64,000 nt of DNA from Vibrio metschnikovii CIP 69.14 (GTDB taxonomy: Bacteria > Pseudomonadota > Gammaproteobacteria > Enterobacterales > Vibrionaceae): assembly GCF_000176155.1 (NCBI RefSeq), contig NZ_ACZO01000006.1, positions 434,001-498,000 on the forward strand. Direction: 5' to 3'. Made by a program: the position numbers and the translations under genes. Below, one piece after another: positions 46,821 to 55,673 of this stretch. Within the stretch, counting starts at the first letter, position 1. Each line of letters starts with the position of its first letter. A model generated the notes under the pieces. It saw only the letters and a list, made by a program, of their open reading frames with translations, was not told the origin of the DNA and searched no databases.

Positions 46821-47822
46821 ATGACGATTAAAGTAGGAATTAACGGTTTTGGCCGTATTGGCCGTTTGGCATTGCGCGCGGCTTATGATTGGCCAGAGCT
46901 GGAATTTGTGCAGATCAATGATGTAGCTGGCGATGCGGCAACGTTGGCACACTTATTGGAGTTTGACTCTGTGCAAGGTCGTTGGCATCACCCTGTCTTG
47001 GCTGATGGCGACAGCATCATTATTGGTCAACATAAAATTCAAACCTCCCAACAAAAAGCCATCGATGCCGTAGATTGGTCAGATTGTGATGTGGTGATTG
47101 AAGCGACGGGTAAACATCGTAAAACGGAGTTACTTAATCTGTATCTCGCTCAAGGCGTCAAGCGTGTGGTGGTTTCCGCTCCAGTAAAAGAGCCGGGTGT
47201 AGCGAACATTGTCGTCGGTGTTAACGATCATATTTTTAACCCAGACCAACACCGAATTGTTACTGCGGCATCGTGCACGACCAACTGCATTGCGCCGATT
47301 GTTAAAGTGATTCATGAAAAATTAGGCATCGAGCAATCCTCATTTACGACCATTCACGATTTAACCAATACTCAAACCATTTTAGATGCGCCGCATAAAG
47401 ATCTGCGCCGTGCTCGTGCGTGTGGGATGAGCCTTATCCCAACAACGACTGGTTCGGCAACCGCGATTGTCGAAATATTCCCTGATCTGAAAGACAAAAT
47501 TAATGGTCATGCGGTACGAGTACCACTCGCTAATGCGTCACTGACCGATATTATTTTTGATGTTAAACGTGATACCACCGCTGATGAGGTTAATGCTTTG
47601 CTTAAAGCGGCATCAGAGAATGAACTGCAAGGTATTTTAGGCTTTGAAACACGTCCATTGGTATCGATTGACTATAAAGGCGATCAGCGTTCAACGATTG
47701 TTGATGCTTTATCAACCATGGTGGTGGGTAAACGGATGGTGAAAATTTACGCTTGGTACGATAACGAAATGGGCTACGCAACGCGTACCGCTGAACTGGT
47801 GCGTAACGTTGGTTCAGTATAA
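46821..47822 (+). CDS. Glyceraldehyde-3-phosphate dehydrogenase of the ArsJ pathway
   Basis: 333 residues; NAD-binding [15 protein letters not shown], catalytic Cys152 in AASCTTNC, and the C-terminal [11 protein letters not shown]. In arsJ operons this dedicated GAPDH uses arsenate instead of phosphate to make 1-arseno-3-phosphoglycerate, which ArsJ exports. The position between arsR and arsJ fits that role rather than central glycolysis. After the nicotinamide fold it has [20 protein letters not shown] where glycolytic GAPDHs commonly read ATQ(K)TVDGPS..W-RGGR. Confidence 0.93.
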   Translation: MTIKVGINGFGRIGRLALRAAYDWPELEFVQINDVAGDAATLAHLLEFDSVQGRWHHPVLADGDSIIIGQHKIQTSQQKAIDAVDWSDCDVVIEATGKHRKTELLNLYLAQGVKRVVVSAPVKEPGVANIVVGVNDHIFNPDQHRIVTAASCTTNCIAPIVKVIHEKLGIEQSSFTTIHDLTNTQTILDAPHKDLRRARACGMSLIPTTTGSATAIVEIFPDLKDKINGHAVRVPLANASLTDIIFDVKRDTTADEVNALLKAASENELQGILGFETRPLVSIDYKGDQRSTIVDALSTMVVGKRMVKIYAWYDNEMGYATRTAELVRNVGSV

Positions 47823-47832
47823 GGAGAAGGCA

Positions 47833-48327
47833 ATGACACATCCAACTTGGGAACTGCCGGTTACTGATCAGGCGGGATTAATACTCACGCCTTGTCCGGG
47901 CACAAAACAAACGGCGCTGACCGAAAGTATTGCGCAATTAAAAGCACAGGGGGTCACGGTCGTGGTGACGGCGCTGAGCCAACAAGAGATGCAAGAACAT
48001 GGCGTTGGCCAATTGCCAGAAGAGGTAGAGAAAGCCGGACTGCTTTGGTTGCATGCCCCAATCGCTGATGATTGTGCACCGGATGAAGCTTTCCACGCTC
48101 GCTGGCAACACATTACGCCTTTAGTACATAAAGCCTTAGGTCATGGTGATAAAGTGGCGTTGCACTGTATGGGTGGTTCGGGTCGTACGGGATTATTAGC
48201 TGCTCATGTTTTGCTTGAGAAGGGCTGGCCACTGGAAACGATCATTGCCAAGGTACAGGCCCTACGTCCAGGCGCTTTCACTAAAGCGGATCAGGTCGAT
48301 TATATTCATCAGTTTGTTGGTCAATAA
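47833..48327 (+). CDS. Dual-specificity/CDKN3-like tyrosine phosphatase in the arsJ operon
   Basis: 164 residues from the ATG at 47833, with AAGGAGAAGG upstream and ten bases after the GAPDH stop. The PTP loop is HCMGGSGRTG with Cys112 and Arg118 (HC-X5-R), and a general-acid candidate lies in HAPIADDCAPD. An N-terminal ILTPCPGTK and the linker resemble CDKN3-type phosphatases. In the operon it sits between the arsenylating GAPDH and the arsenophosphoglycerate exporter, suggesting a part in arsenate handling. HC-X5-R enzymes of the CDC25/PTP type can act as arsenate reductases; whether this one does is unknown. Confidence 0.85.
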   Translation: MTHPTWELPVTDQAGLILTPCPGTKQTALTESIAQLKAQGVTVVVTALSQQEMQEHGVGQLPEEVEKAGLLWLHAPIADDCAPDEAFHARWQHITPLVHKALGHGDKVALHCMGGSGRTGLLAAHVLLEKGWPLETIIAKVQALRPGAFTKADQVDYIHQFVGQ

Positions 48328-48380
48328 CCCCTAGTAAGAGCTGCATTGATGCAGCTCTTTTTCAAAAAGAGTGATCATCC

Positions 48381-49607
48381 ATGTTGTCCCAATTCAATAA
48401 CAGTGTGCGCCAATATATGTTGGTGACGTTCAATTACTGGAATTTTACCATTACCGATGGCGCATTGCGTATGTTGGTGGTGCTGTATTTTTATGATTTA
48501 GGTTATTCGACGTTAGCGATCGCTTCGTTATTTTTGTTCTATGAATTTTTTGGCGTGGTGACCAACTTAATTGGTGGCTGGCTTGGTGCAAGGCTTGGCT
48601 TAAATCGCACCATGAATATTGGCTTAGGTATGCAAATCATCGCATTATTAATGTTAGCCGTACCTGCCGCGTGGTTGACGATCCCGTTAGTGATGGCAGC
48701 ACAAGCGCTCTCTGGTATTGCCAAAGATCTCAATAAAATGAGTGCAAAAAGTGCCATTAAAACGTTGCTTCCAGATAATGCACAAGGGGCGTTATATAAA
48801 TGGATAGCTATTCTGACGGGGTCAAAAAATGCGTTGAAAGGCGCTGGTTTTTTCCTTGGTGGTGTCTTGCTCTCGCTGATCGGTTTTCAATACGCAGTGC
48901 TGGCGATGGCTGGCGTATTATTGGTCGTCTTTGTTGGCAGTATTGTTAGTCTACAAGCCGATATTGGCAAAGCCAAAAATAAACCCAAATTTTCAGAAAT
49001 TTTTTCCAAATCACGTAGCGTGAATATTTTATCGGCGGCGCGGATGTTCTTATTCGGAGCTCGTGATGTCTGGTTTGTGATCGCTTTACCGATTTATCTT
49101 GGTAGTGTATTTGGCTGGGATCACAGTGCCGTGGGCGGATTTTTAGCCTTGTGGGTAATTGGCTATGGTGTTATCCAAGGGTTTGCGCCGAAAATCACCG
49201 GTAGTGCTTCTGGTCAAGTGCCGGATGGTCGTTCTGCCATGGGGTGGGCCGCTTTATTGGCTTTCGTCACTGGAGTGATTGCTTACAGTATTCAGGCCCA
49301 ATGGCACCCGCAAGTGGTGATCATCGGTGGATTATTACTTTTTGGTGCGATTTTCGCGGTTAACTCCTCCTTGCATTCTTATTTAATTGTCAGTTATGCC
49401 AAAGGAGATGGGGTGTCATTGGATGTTGGTTTTTACTACATGGCCAATGCGATGGGGCGCTTGATTGGCACCATTTTATCCGGTTGGGTATTTCAAGAGT
49501 GGGGATTAGCCGCGTGCTTGTGGGTTTCCTTTGCTTTCTTGTTACTGACCACCTTAATTTCGATCGGATTACCGAAAGTCAAGCCACAGGATAGATTAGC
49601 GACCTAA
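48381..49607 (+). CDS. arsJ: 1-arseno-3-phosphoglycerate exporter ArsJ
   Basis: 408 residues, major facilitator superfamily with about 11-12 helices. The N-terminus (QYMLVTFNYWNFTITDGALR, then MLVVLYFYDLGYS) and MSAKSAIKTLLPDNAQGALYKW in the central part are diagnostic ArsJ stretches. It expels the unstable 1-arseno-3-phosphoglycerate made by the neighbouring GAPDH; outside it decays to arsenate. It is last gene of the operon. Confidence 0.95.
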   Translation: MLSQFNNSVRQYMLVTFNYWNFTITDGALRMLVVLYFYDLGYSTLAIASLFLFYEFFGVVTNLIGGWLGARLGLNRTMNIGLGMQIIALLMLAVPAAWLTIPLVMAAQALSGIAKDLNKMSAKSAIKTLLPDNAQGALYKWIAILTGSKNALKGAGFFLGGVLLSLIGFQYAVLAMAGVLLVVFVGSIVSLQADIGKAKNKPKFSEIFSKSRSVNILSAARMFLFGARDVWFVIALPIYLGSVFGWDHSAVGGFLALWVIGYGVIQGFAPKITGSASGQVPDGRSAMGWAALLAFVTGVIAYSIQAQWHPQVVIIGGLLLFGAIFAVNSSLHSYLIVSYAKGDGVSLDVGFYYMANAMGRLIGTILSGWVFQEWGLAACLWVSFAFLLLTTLISIGLPKVKPQDRLAT

Positions 49608-49629
49608 TTGACGGGGCTTGTCCGTTGGG

Positions 49630-49690
49630 GCTGCAGCTAGATGGGTAACCGTTGGTATACTACCCCATCAAACTGCAGCTTCTACTTTTT
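49630..49690 (+). terminator. Possible terminator after arsJ
   Basis: GCTGCAG (49630-49636) pairs with CTGCAGC (49673-49679), with inner ATGGG/CCCAT pairing, then TTCTACTTTTTT. The structure is imperfect. The CTGCAGCTTC piece also resembles an ERIC right end, but no left end is seen. Confidence 0.45.
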
Positions 49691-49739
49691 TGCTTTCAAA
49701 GTATCTCTGTCGGCTGCAGATGTTTTCTCGTTTTATCTT

Positions 49740-50636
49740 TTATTCCCCACACAAACGCTGATAACGAGGTAGCATACTTTCATTACCTAACAACCCGCCT
49801 TGGTGAATATAGATCAACGAATATGGTTGGTGATCCGGTAGCCAATCAAGTAGGCAACGCCACATCAATGGGTCGTACAGCAAATCAAACTCAACATGAG
49901 TTTGCTCATAGAGCTGCTGCCAAATTTGATAATCCTCGCGATATAAATGACCAAAATGATGTTTATGCGAAGGTTCGATAATCGTTGGATAAAGCGTATC
50001 TGCGAGTTGTTGCCATTGCTGGCGTAAATAATCCGCACCACCGACACAAGGACAAGTAATTACTTGGATATCATGAGGTTGCAGTGCCTTTTGTAGGTAG
50101 AGTGAGGTTGCTCCGGTGCCTGAAGGTAGGGCAATGATCCATTGTTGCTTAGGTTGCTGCTGGATCCATTCAAGTAATTCAAGTGCTAACTGTTTGACTC
50201 CATATTCTGCTAAAGGTGATCGACCACCTTCTTCAATAAATAGACAATCTTGATCCGGTTTACGTTGTTGAACGATGTAATCATAGGGATGTGAGATAGC
50301 TTGATCTTCAGTGCTGATAACCTGCGCACCTAGTTCGAGCGCTGCCCGATAGTTACCGGTTGGCCGTTGTTGGAGCCACTTAGGGATCCGATGGACATAA
50401 TATTCTAATTTCCAACCACGGATCGCCGCGAGTCCTGCTAGTGAATACAAAGAATTCGCTTGCACGGATCCATAGCTAATTAAAGTGGTGATCGCTGGCG
50501 CTTCCAATTCGAGTAGACCAAGAAATTTACGTGCTTTATTGCCGCAAAATTGTGGATGCAATTTATCATCACGTTTTAAATAGAAATCCACACCTTGAAA
50601 GCGATGCTGGGTGATTGGGCTATGAGAGAGCTTCAT
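49740..50636 (-). CDS. ACC deaminase / D-cysteine desulfhydrase family PLP enzyme
   Basis: 298 residues from the ATG at 50636; an in-frame TTG seven codons earlier is less likely. Fold type II PLP enzyme: YLKRDDKLHPQFCGNKARKF contains the PLP lysine (GNKxRK), followed by SYGSVQANSLYSLAGLAA, and a phosphate-binding ALPSGTGATSLYLQ. Family members deaminate ACC or release sulfide from D-cysteine; the motif around the active site (GSVQANS) is closer to the bacterial desulfhydrase-like group. Substrate not decided. Converges on arsJ. Confidence 0.82.
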   Translation of the reverse strand: MKLSHSPITQHRFQGVDFYLKRDDKLHPQFCGNKARKFLGLLELEAPAITTLISYGSVQANSLYSLAGLAAIRGWKLEYYVHRIPKWLQQRPTGNYRAALELGAQVISTEDQAISHPYDYIVQQRKPDQDCLFIEEGGRSPLAEYGVKQLALELLEWIQQQPKQQWIIALPSGTGATSLYLQKALQPHDIQVITCPCVGGADYLRQQWQQLADTLYPTIIEPSHKHHFGHLYREDYQIWQQLYEQTHVEFDLLYDPLMWRCLLDWLPDHQPYSLIYIHQGGLLGNESMLPRYQRLCGE

Positions 50637-50705
50637 GAATTCATGGGGTATTAACAAGTCAGCAGAGCATTATACGCTTTCTTAGCCATTAGCGGTATGA
50701 GGTGC

Positions 50706-50912
50706 AAAAAAAAGCCCAGAATAAAATGAACTGGGCGGATACAAACATAGGAGTTAATAAGGAAAAAGCAGCATTTACCTTGCCACTTGAAGCATCGACG
50801 GGATTCGCTCAACCTTCAAGTCGTATCGGTATCGTGTAGTTGCCAGTGACCAAGAAAGTTCGACGGCCGTAAAACTCTGAATGCTCTACCAACTACACTA
50901 AGTCAGACTGGA
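50706..50912 (-). ncRNA. Candidate structured RNA with tRNA-like pieces and terminator
   Basis: A stretch without protein coding, ending on the minus strand in a good intrinsic terminator (GCCCAG/CTGGGC at 50714-50736 followed by eight Ts). Upstream are two further perfect stems: GTGTAGTTG/CAACTACAC (arms at 50890-50898 and 50834-50842) and ACTTGAAG/CTTCAAGT (50785-50792 and 50814-50821). The 5' part contains the tRNA D-arm-like GTAGTTGGTAGAGC and the 3' part CGAATCCCGTCG, as in a tRNA T-arm, but they do not form one normal cloverleaf. It is either a tRNA-derived relic or an unrecognised small RNA. The gap 50637-51133 otherwise contains only the psrA promoter region. Confidence 0.4.
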
Positions 50913-51113
50913 TGAATAACAAAGAGTTCCCAAATAATAGAAAAATGTTCAAAAAAAATGATTATTTTCCTTTGTTCTTGCTCGAGAACCTGAAATGCAG
51001 AGAAGTTATGTTGATTTATCACGGATTTTATATGATGGCGACTATCTGGTCGGACCATGTTTAAAAAGTGTGATGTTAATTGCTTGTTAATCTCGTGTTT
51101 CAAAGGTATATTT

Positions 51114-51127
51114 CAAACAGTTGTTTG
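51114..51127. promoter_or_regulatory. PsrA box upstream of the TetR gene
   Basis: CAAAC-AGTT-GTTTG is a perfect palindrome fitting the PsrA consensus (G/C)AAAC-N(2-4)-GTTT(G/C). It lies just before the start of the psrA-like gene, so it would give autorepression and control of the following fadE. Confidence 0.75.
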
Positions 51128-51133
51128 ATACGG

Positions 51134-51769
51134 ATGATTGAAATGGCCCCTAAGAGCAGTACCAAAGAAAAAATACTCGATGTAGCAGAAGGGCTATTTG
51201 CTGAGCATGGTTTTAATGATACCTCTCTTCGTACTATTACTAGTAAAGCTAACGTCAATCTGGCATCGGTGAATTATCACTTTGGTGACAAAAAAACGCT
51301 GGTACGAGCGGTACTAAATCGTTACTTAGAAGCATTTATGCCAGCCGTTAAACAGTCATTGATGGCGTTGAATGAGCAAGAAAGTTACAGCATGGAAGAA
51401 GTCTTTGAATCGTTACGTGGTCCCTTAAAAGCGTTGAGTCAAATACGCCCAAGCGGTACCAGTCGTTTCATGCTGTTGATTGGCCGAGGTTATACCGATG
51501 TACAAGGTCATTTGCGTTGGTTTATCACCACTCGTTATGACGACGTTCTCAGCTTATTTACTCAATCAGTGATGAAGGCAAACCCCAATTTAACTCGCGA
51601 GACGCTGTTTTGGCGGCTGCATTTTACCCTTGGGACCTGTGTTTTTACCATGGCATCCAGCCAAGCTTTAGCGCAAATTGCTGAAAATGATTTTGCGGCT
51701 AAAGTTGACGCTAACTCCATGATTGACCAGATTATTCCTTATTTAGCTGCTGGAGTGGCGGCCAAATAA
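51134..51769 (+). CDS. psrA: TetR-family fatty-acid regulator PsrA
   Basis: 211 residues from the ATG at 51134 (208 if from 51143; neither has a strong ribosome-binding site). The HTH domain reads KEKILDVAEGLFAEHGFNDT, SLRTITSKANVNLASVNYHF and GDKKTLVRAV, closely like PsrA of Pseudomonas and Vibrio. The C-terminal domain has SRFMLLIGRGYTDVQGHLR. PsrA represses beta-oxidation genes until long-chain acyl-CoA or fatty acid binds. The perfect PsrA box just upstream and fadE 61 bases downstream support the assignment. Confidence 0.87.
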   Translation: MIEMAPKSSTKEKILDVAEGLFAEHGFNDTSLRTITSKANVNLASVNYHFGDKKTLVRAVLNRYLEAFMPAVKQSLMALNEQESYSMEEVFESLRGPLKALSQIRPSGTSRFMLLIGRGYTDVQGHLRWFITTRYDDVLSLFTQSVMKANPNLTRETLFWRLHFTLGTCVFTMASSQALAQIAENDFAAKVDANSMIDQIIPYLAAGVAAK

Positions 51770-51830
51770 TTGAACCAAACGAAACTATAATAAGTATAAA
51801 TCTTAACCAGTGAACAAAAGGATCGGAATT

Positions 51831-54113
51831 ATGAGCTCTCTAAGAAGAAAATGGATTAGTGACCCCGCTTTCAAACTCTTTAAGCAAGTGTTGCCTCCGC
51901 TGTCTGCAACCGAAAAAGAAGCCATGGAAGCCGGAAGCGTATGGTGGGATGGGGAGTTGTTCTCTGGTAAGCCTAACTTTACAACGCTACATCATTATCC
52001 TAAGCCAACTCTAACGGCGGAAGAGCAATCATTCATGGATAATGAGCTTGAAACGCTACTCGGTATGATTGATGACCATAAAATCATCAAACACGATCGT
52101 GACCTACCCAAAGAGGTATGGGATTATCTGCGTAAAGAGCGCTTCTTCTCATTAATTATTTCTAAAGAATATGGTGGTCGTGAATTCTCGGCGCTGGCCA
52201 ATTCAACCATCGTATCACGCATTGCGACGCGCAGTATCAGTGCTGCTGTCACGGTCATGGTGCCTAACTCACTAGGCCCTGGTGAACTGCTTTCTCATTA
52301 TGGTACTCAAGAGCAGAAAGATTATTGGTTGCCACGTTTAGCTGATGGTACCGACATTCCGTGTTTTGCATTAACTGGCCCAGAAGCGGGTTCAGATGCT
52401 GGCGGCATTCCTGATCAAGGTATCGTGTGCTACGGCAAGCATGAAGGTAAAGAAGTATTAGGTATTCGTTTAAGTTGGAACAAACGTTATATCACACTAG
52501 CACCAGTGGCGACCGTACTTGGTTTAGCGTTTAAACTGAACGATCCGGATGGATTGCTTGGCGATAAAAAAGAACTCGGTATCACCTGTGCTTTAATTCC
52601 TGCCAACCATACCGGTGTGGAAATTGGTGAGCGTCATGACCCGCTCGGTTTAGCGTTTATGAACGGACCAACTCGTGGTAATGATGTCTTTATTCCGATG
52701 GAATGGCTGATTGGTGGCGTGGACTATGCTGGTAAAGGCTGGCGCATGCTGGTTGAGTGTCTTTCTGCTGGGCGGGGTATTTCTTTACCGGCTCTCGGCA
52801 CGGCGATTGGTCATCTCACTTCTCGTACTACAGGAGCTTATGCTTATGTTCGTAAGCAGTTTGGTATGTCGATCGGTAAGTTTGAAGGCGTTGCAGAAGC
52901 GCTCGGTCGAATTGGTGGTTTGACTTACCTACTCGAAGCAACGCGGACGTTGACGACAACTTCTCTCGATATGAAAGAGCGCCCAGGGATCATTACCGCG
53001 ATTGCTAAATACCATATGACAGAAATGGCGCGAACCATCTTAAACGATTCAATGGATATTCATTCAGGACGTGCGATTCAAGATGGGCCTATGAATTACC
53101 TATCGACCCATTACCTTGGCGTACCCGTTGCGATTACGGTGGAAGGGGCCAATATCCTGACCCGTAACTTGATGATCTTTGGTCAAGGTGCGACGCGTTG
53201 TCATCCTTATGTTCTCAAAGAAATGGAAGCGGCTGCTAACCCAGATAGCGAACAAGCCGCGAAGGATTTTGATAAGTTATTGTTTAAACACATTGGTCAT
53301 GCAGTCAAAAATACCTTTGGTGCTTTTGGTGCTGCTCTGACGGGTTCACGATTCATCAAAGCAGAGATGAGTGGGCCGACCCAAGGGTATTATAAAGAAA
53401 TGACCCGTTTAAGCCGTGCCTTAGCGGTTAGCGCCGACTTTGCTATGTTGACCTTGGGCGGTGAGTTGAAACGTAAAGAGATGATCTCCGCGCGTTTGGG
53501 GGATGCACTGAGCTTCCTTTATATGGGGTCAGCGGTATTGAAGCGTTACGAAGATGAAGGCCGTCAACAAACGGATCTCGATTATGTGCACTACGCAATG
53601 CAACATTGTTTACATCATGCTGCCAAAGCCCTGAGTGATACTTATCGTAATTATCCGATTAAAGCGGTCGGTGGATTATTGAAAGGATTAATATTCCCAC
53701 TAGGCAATCACTATCAAGCGCCTAGCGATACATTAACGGTCAAGATTGCTGAAAGTCTAATGACGCCGGGAGCGCATCGTGATCGCCTAACCCATTTGTG
53801 TTACATCGGCAAAGATGAAGATGATAGTGTGGGTTTAATGGAGAGTGCCTTCCTTGCCATGTATAGTGTGAAAGGGTTGGAGCGACAAATGAACAAAGCG
53901 GTGAAAGAAGGTAAAGTGGCTCGTAAAGGACCTTTGACCGAGCGTCTTGCTCAAGCGAAAGCGGCTGGTGTCTTGACTGACAATGAAGTTGAAGCGATTT
54001 TAGCCGCAGACAAACTGCGTTCGAAAGCGATTCAAGTGGACCACTTCAGCCATGATTTAAGCGAAGTGCGCACTCACAACGTTAACCCACCAAAATTGAA
54101 TAATGTGGCGTAA
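51831..54113 (+). CDS. fadE: Acyl-CoA dehydrogenase FadE
   Basis: 760 residues from the ATG at 51831 (AAAAGGA upstream). First step of beta-oxidation. The flavin-domain blocks are FFSLIISKEYGGREFSALAN, FALTGPEAGSDAGGIPDQG and LGLAFMNGPTRGNDVFIPME. The central domain contains VECLSAGRGISLPALGTA, and the catalytic-region HSGRAIQDGPMNYL. The long C-terminal helical domain (about 500-760) is typical of FadE and absent from small acyl-CoA dehydrogenases. It is probably co-transcribed with psrA. Confidence 0.95.
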   Translation: MSSLRRKWISDPAFKLFKQVLPPLSATEKEAMEAGSVWWDGELFSGKPNFTTLHHYPKPTLTAEEQSFMDNELETLLGMIDDHKIIKHDRDLPKEVWDYLRKERFFSLIISKEYGGREFSALANSTIVSRIATRSISAAVTVMVPNSLGPGELLSHYGTQEQKDYWLPRLADGTDIPCFALTGPEAGSDAGGIPDQGIVCYGKHEGKEVLGIRLSWNKRYITLAPVATVLGLAFKLNDPDGLLGDKKELGITCALIPANHTGVEIGERHDPLGLAFMNGPTRGNDVFIPMEWLIGGVDYAGKGWRMLVECLSAGRGISLPALGTAIGHLTSRTTGAYAYVRKQFGMSIGKFEGVAEALGRIGGLTYLLEATRTLTTTSLDMKERPGIITAIAKYHMTEMARTILNDSMDIHSGRAIQDGPMNYLSTHYLGVPVAITVEGANILTRNLMIFGQGATRCHPYVLKEMEAAANPDSEQAAKDFDKLLFKHIGHAVKNTFGAFGAALTGSRFIKAEMSGPTQGYYKEMTRLSRALAVSADFAMLTLGGELKRKEMISARLGDALSFLYMGSAVLKRYEDEGRQQTDLDYVHYAMQHCLHHAAKALSDTYRNYPIKAVGGLLKGLIFPLGNHYQAPSDTLTVKIAESLMTPGAHRDRLTHLCYIGKDEDDSVGLMESAFLAMYSVKGLERQMNKAVKEGKVARKGPLTERLAQAKAAGVLTDNEVEAILAADKLRSKAIQVDHFSHDLSEVRTHNVNPPKLNNVA

Positions 54114-54140
54114 CTCATCCTATTTAATTTGCTAATGTTG

Positions 54141-54169
54141 TAAGGCCTCTTTTGAGGCCTTATTTTTTT
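54141..54169 (+). terminator. Intrinsic terminator of fadE
   Basis: TAAGGCCTC pairs with GAGGCCTTA around a four-T loop, followed by seven Ts. Confidence 0.92.
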
Positions 54170-54361
54170 GCTGTTAATGGTACAGTAGCGCTGATTTTTT
54201 GTGATTGGTCTTGTCTTGCGTGTTTAAGATAGGATGATCCTGAACCATTTAGGTTAAGAACAGCTCCAACCACTCAGTAAAAAAGTGCTTTTGGGCAGAA
54301 ATAAGATGCGAAGTGGCGCTGAAACTTTTATCCTAACCGAGATTTTTGAAGGAAGTTGAAT

Positions 54362-55564
54362 ATGATCATCAAACCTAAAATTCGTGGATTCATTTGCACA
54401 ACCACTCATCCAGTGGGCTGTGAAGCGAACGTAAAAGAACAAATTGCTTATACTAAAGCACAAGGCCCAATTAAGAATGCACCAAAACGTGTGCTGGTTG
54501 TTGGCTCCTCCAGTGGCTACGGCTTATCTTCACGTATTGCTGCCGCCTTTGCTGGTGGTGCTGCAACGATTGGCGTCTTTTTTGAAAAACCGGGTACGGA
54601 AAAGAAAACCGGAACCGCTGGGTTTTACAATGCTGCCGCGTTTGATAAGTTAGCTCACCAAGAAGGTTTATATGCTAAGAGCCTTAATGGTGACGCCTTT
54701 TCTGATCAAGCTAAGCAAAAAGCCATTGAGTTGATCACACAAGACCTAGGTCAAATTGATTTAGTGGTTTATTCATTGGCCTCTCCGGTACGTAAAATGC
54801 CAGATAGCGGTGAAGTGGTTCGTTCAGCCCTGAAACCAATCGGTGAAACCTACACCGCTACTGCGGTTGATACCAATAAAGACATCATTATCGAAGCCAG
54901 CGTTGAACCTGCCACTGAACAAGAAATCAACGACACCATCACCGTGATGGGCGGTCAAGATTGGGAGTTGTGGATGCAGGCGCTTGATGATGCGGGCGTT
55001 TTAGCGGACGGTTGTAAAACCGTTGCTTATAGCTACATCGGTACTGAGCTGACTTGGCCAATTTATTGGGATGGTGCATTGGGTCGTGCGAAGATGGATT
55101 TAGATCGCGCAGCGCAAGCATTAAATGAAAAATTAGCCGCTAAGCAAGGCAGCGCTAATGTGGCCGTATTAAAGTCGGTTGTCACTCAAGCCAGCTCGGC
55201 GATCCCCGTTATGCCGTTATACATCGCAATGGTCTTTAAGAAAATGCGTGAAGAAGGCATCCACGAAGGGTGTATGGAGCAAATCTATCGTTTGTTTAGC
55301 CAGCGTTTGTATAAAAACGATGGTTTAGCACCAGAAACGGACGATCATAATCGTCTGCGTCTCGATGATTGGGAGTTGCGTGAAGATATTCAGCAGCACT
55401 GCCGTGAGTTATGGCCACAAATCACGACTGAAAACCTAAAGACGTTAACAGATTATGAACTCTACAAAGAAGAGTTCCTCAAGCTGTTTGGCTTTGGTGT
55501 TGAGGGTGTTGATTACGATGTCGATGTCAGTCCAGAAGTTGAGTTTGATGTGATCGATATCTAA
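54362..55564 (+). CDS. fabV: Enoyl-[ACP]/trans-2-enoyl-CoA reductase FabV
   Basis: 400 residues from the ATG at 54362 (GAAGGAAG upstream). NADH-dependent last step of fatty-acid elongation; FabV was first described in V. cholerae and is intrinsically tolerant to triclosan. It starts [20 protein letters not shown], nearly the V. cholerae sequence. The nucleotide-binding [16 protein letters not shown] and the active-site Y-X8-K ([22 protein letters not shown]) are intact. Monocistronic, between its own promoter and a bidirectional terminator. Confidence 0.97.
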   Translation: MIIKPKIRGFICTTTHPVGCEANVKEQIAYTKAQGPIKNAPKRVLVVGSSSGYGLSSRIAAAFAGGAATIGVFFEKPGTEKKTGTAGFYNAAAFDKLAHQEGLYAKSLNGDAFSDQAKQKAIELITQDLGQIDLVVYSLASPVRKMPDSGEVVRSALKPIGETYTATAVDTNKDIIIEASVEPATEQEINDTITVMGGQDWELWMQALDDAGVLADGCKTVAYSYIGTELTWPIYWDGALGRAKMDLDRAAQALNEKLAAKQGSANVAVLKSVVTQASSAIPVMPLYIAMVFKKMREEGIHEGCMEQIYRLFSQRLYKNDGLAPETDDHNRLRLDDWELREDIQQHCRELWPQITTENLKTLTDYELYKEEFLKLFGFGVEGVDYDVDVSPEVEFDVIDI

Positions 55565-55593
55565 TCGATATCCGTTCTGATAGTAAAGATAGT

Positions 55594-55621
55594 AAAAAAG
55601 GCGCTTTATGCGCCTTTTTTG
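55594..55621. terminator. Bidirectional terminator, fabV / AspT-type gene
   Basis: AAAAAAGGCGC, loop TTTAT, GCGCCTTTTTT: a short GC stem with A/T tracts on both sides, between two converging genes. Confidence 0.92.
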
Positions 55622-55673
55622 TTTAGCTTTTATTCCTTTCAACGATTCAACGATACCCATTGATTGAACCGTT

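Noticed and set aside
49621-49690. Possible sixth ERIC copy after arsJ
   Set aside because: Only a CTGCAGCTTC piece matches; no left end or central palindrome.
50785-50912. Ordinary functional tRNA
   Set aside because: The D-arm-like and T-arm-like pieces are too far apart and no acceptor stem with CCA could be paired.
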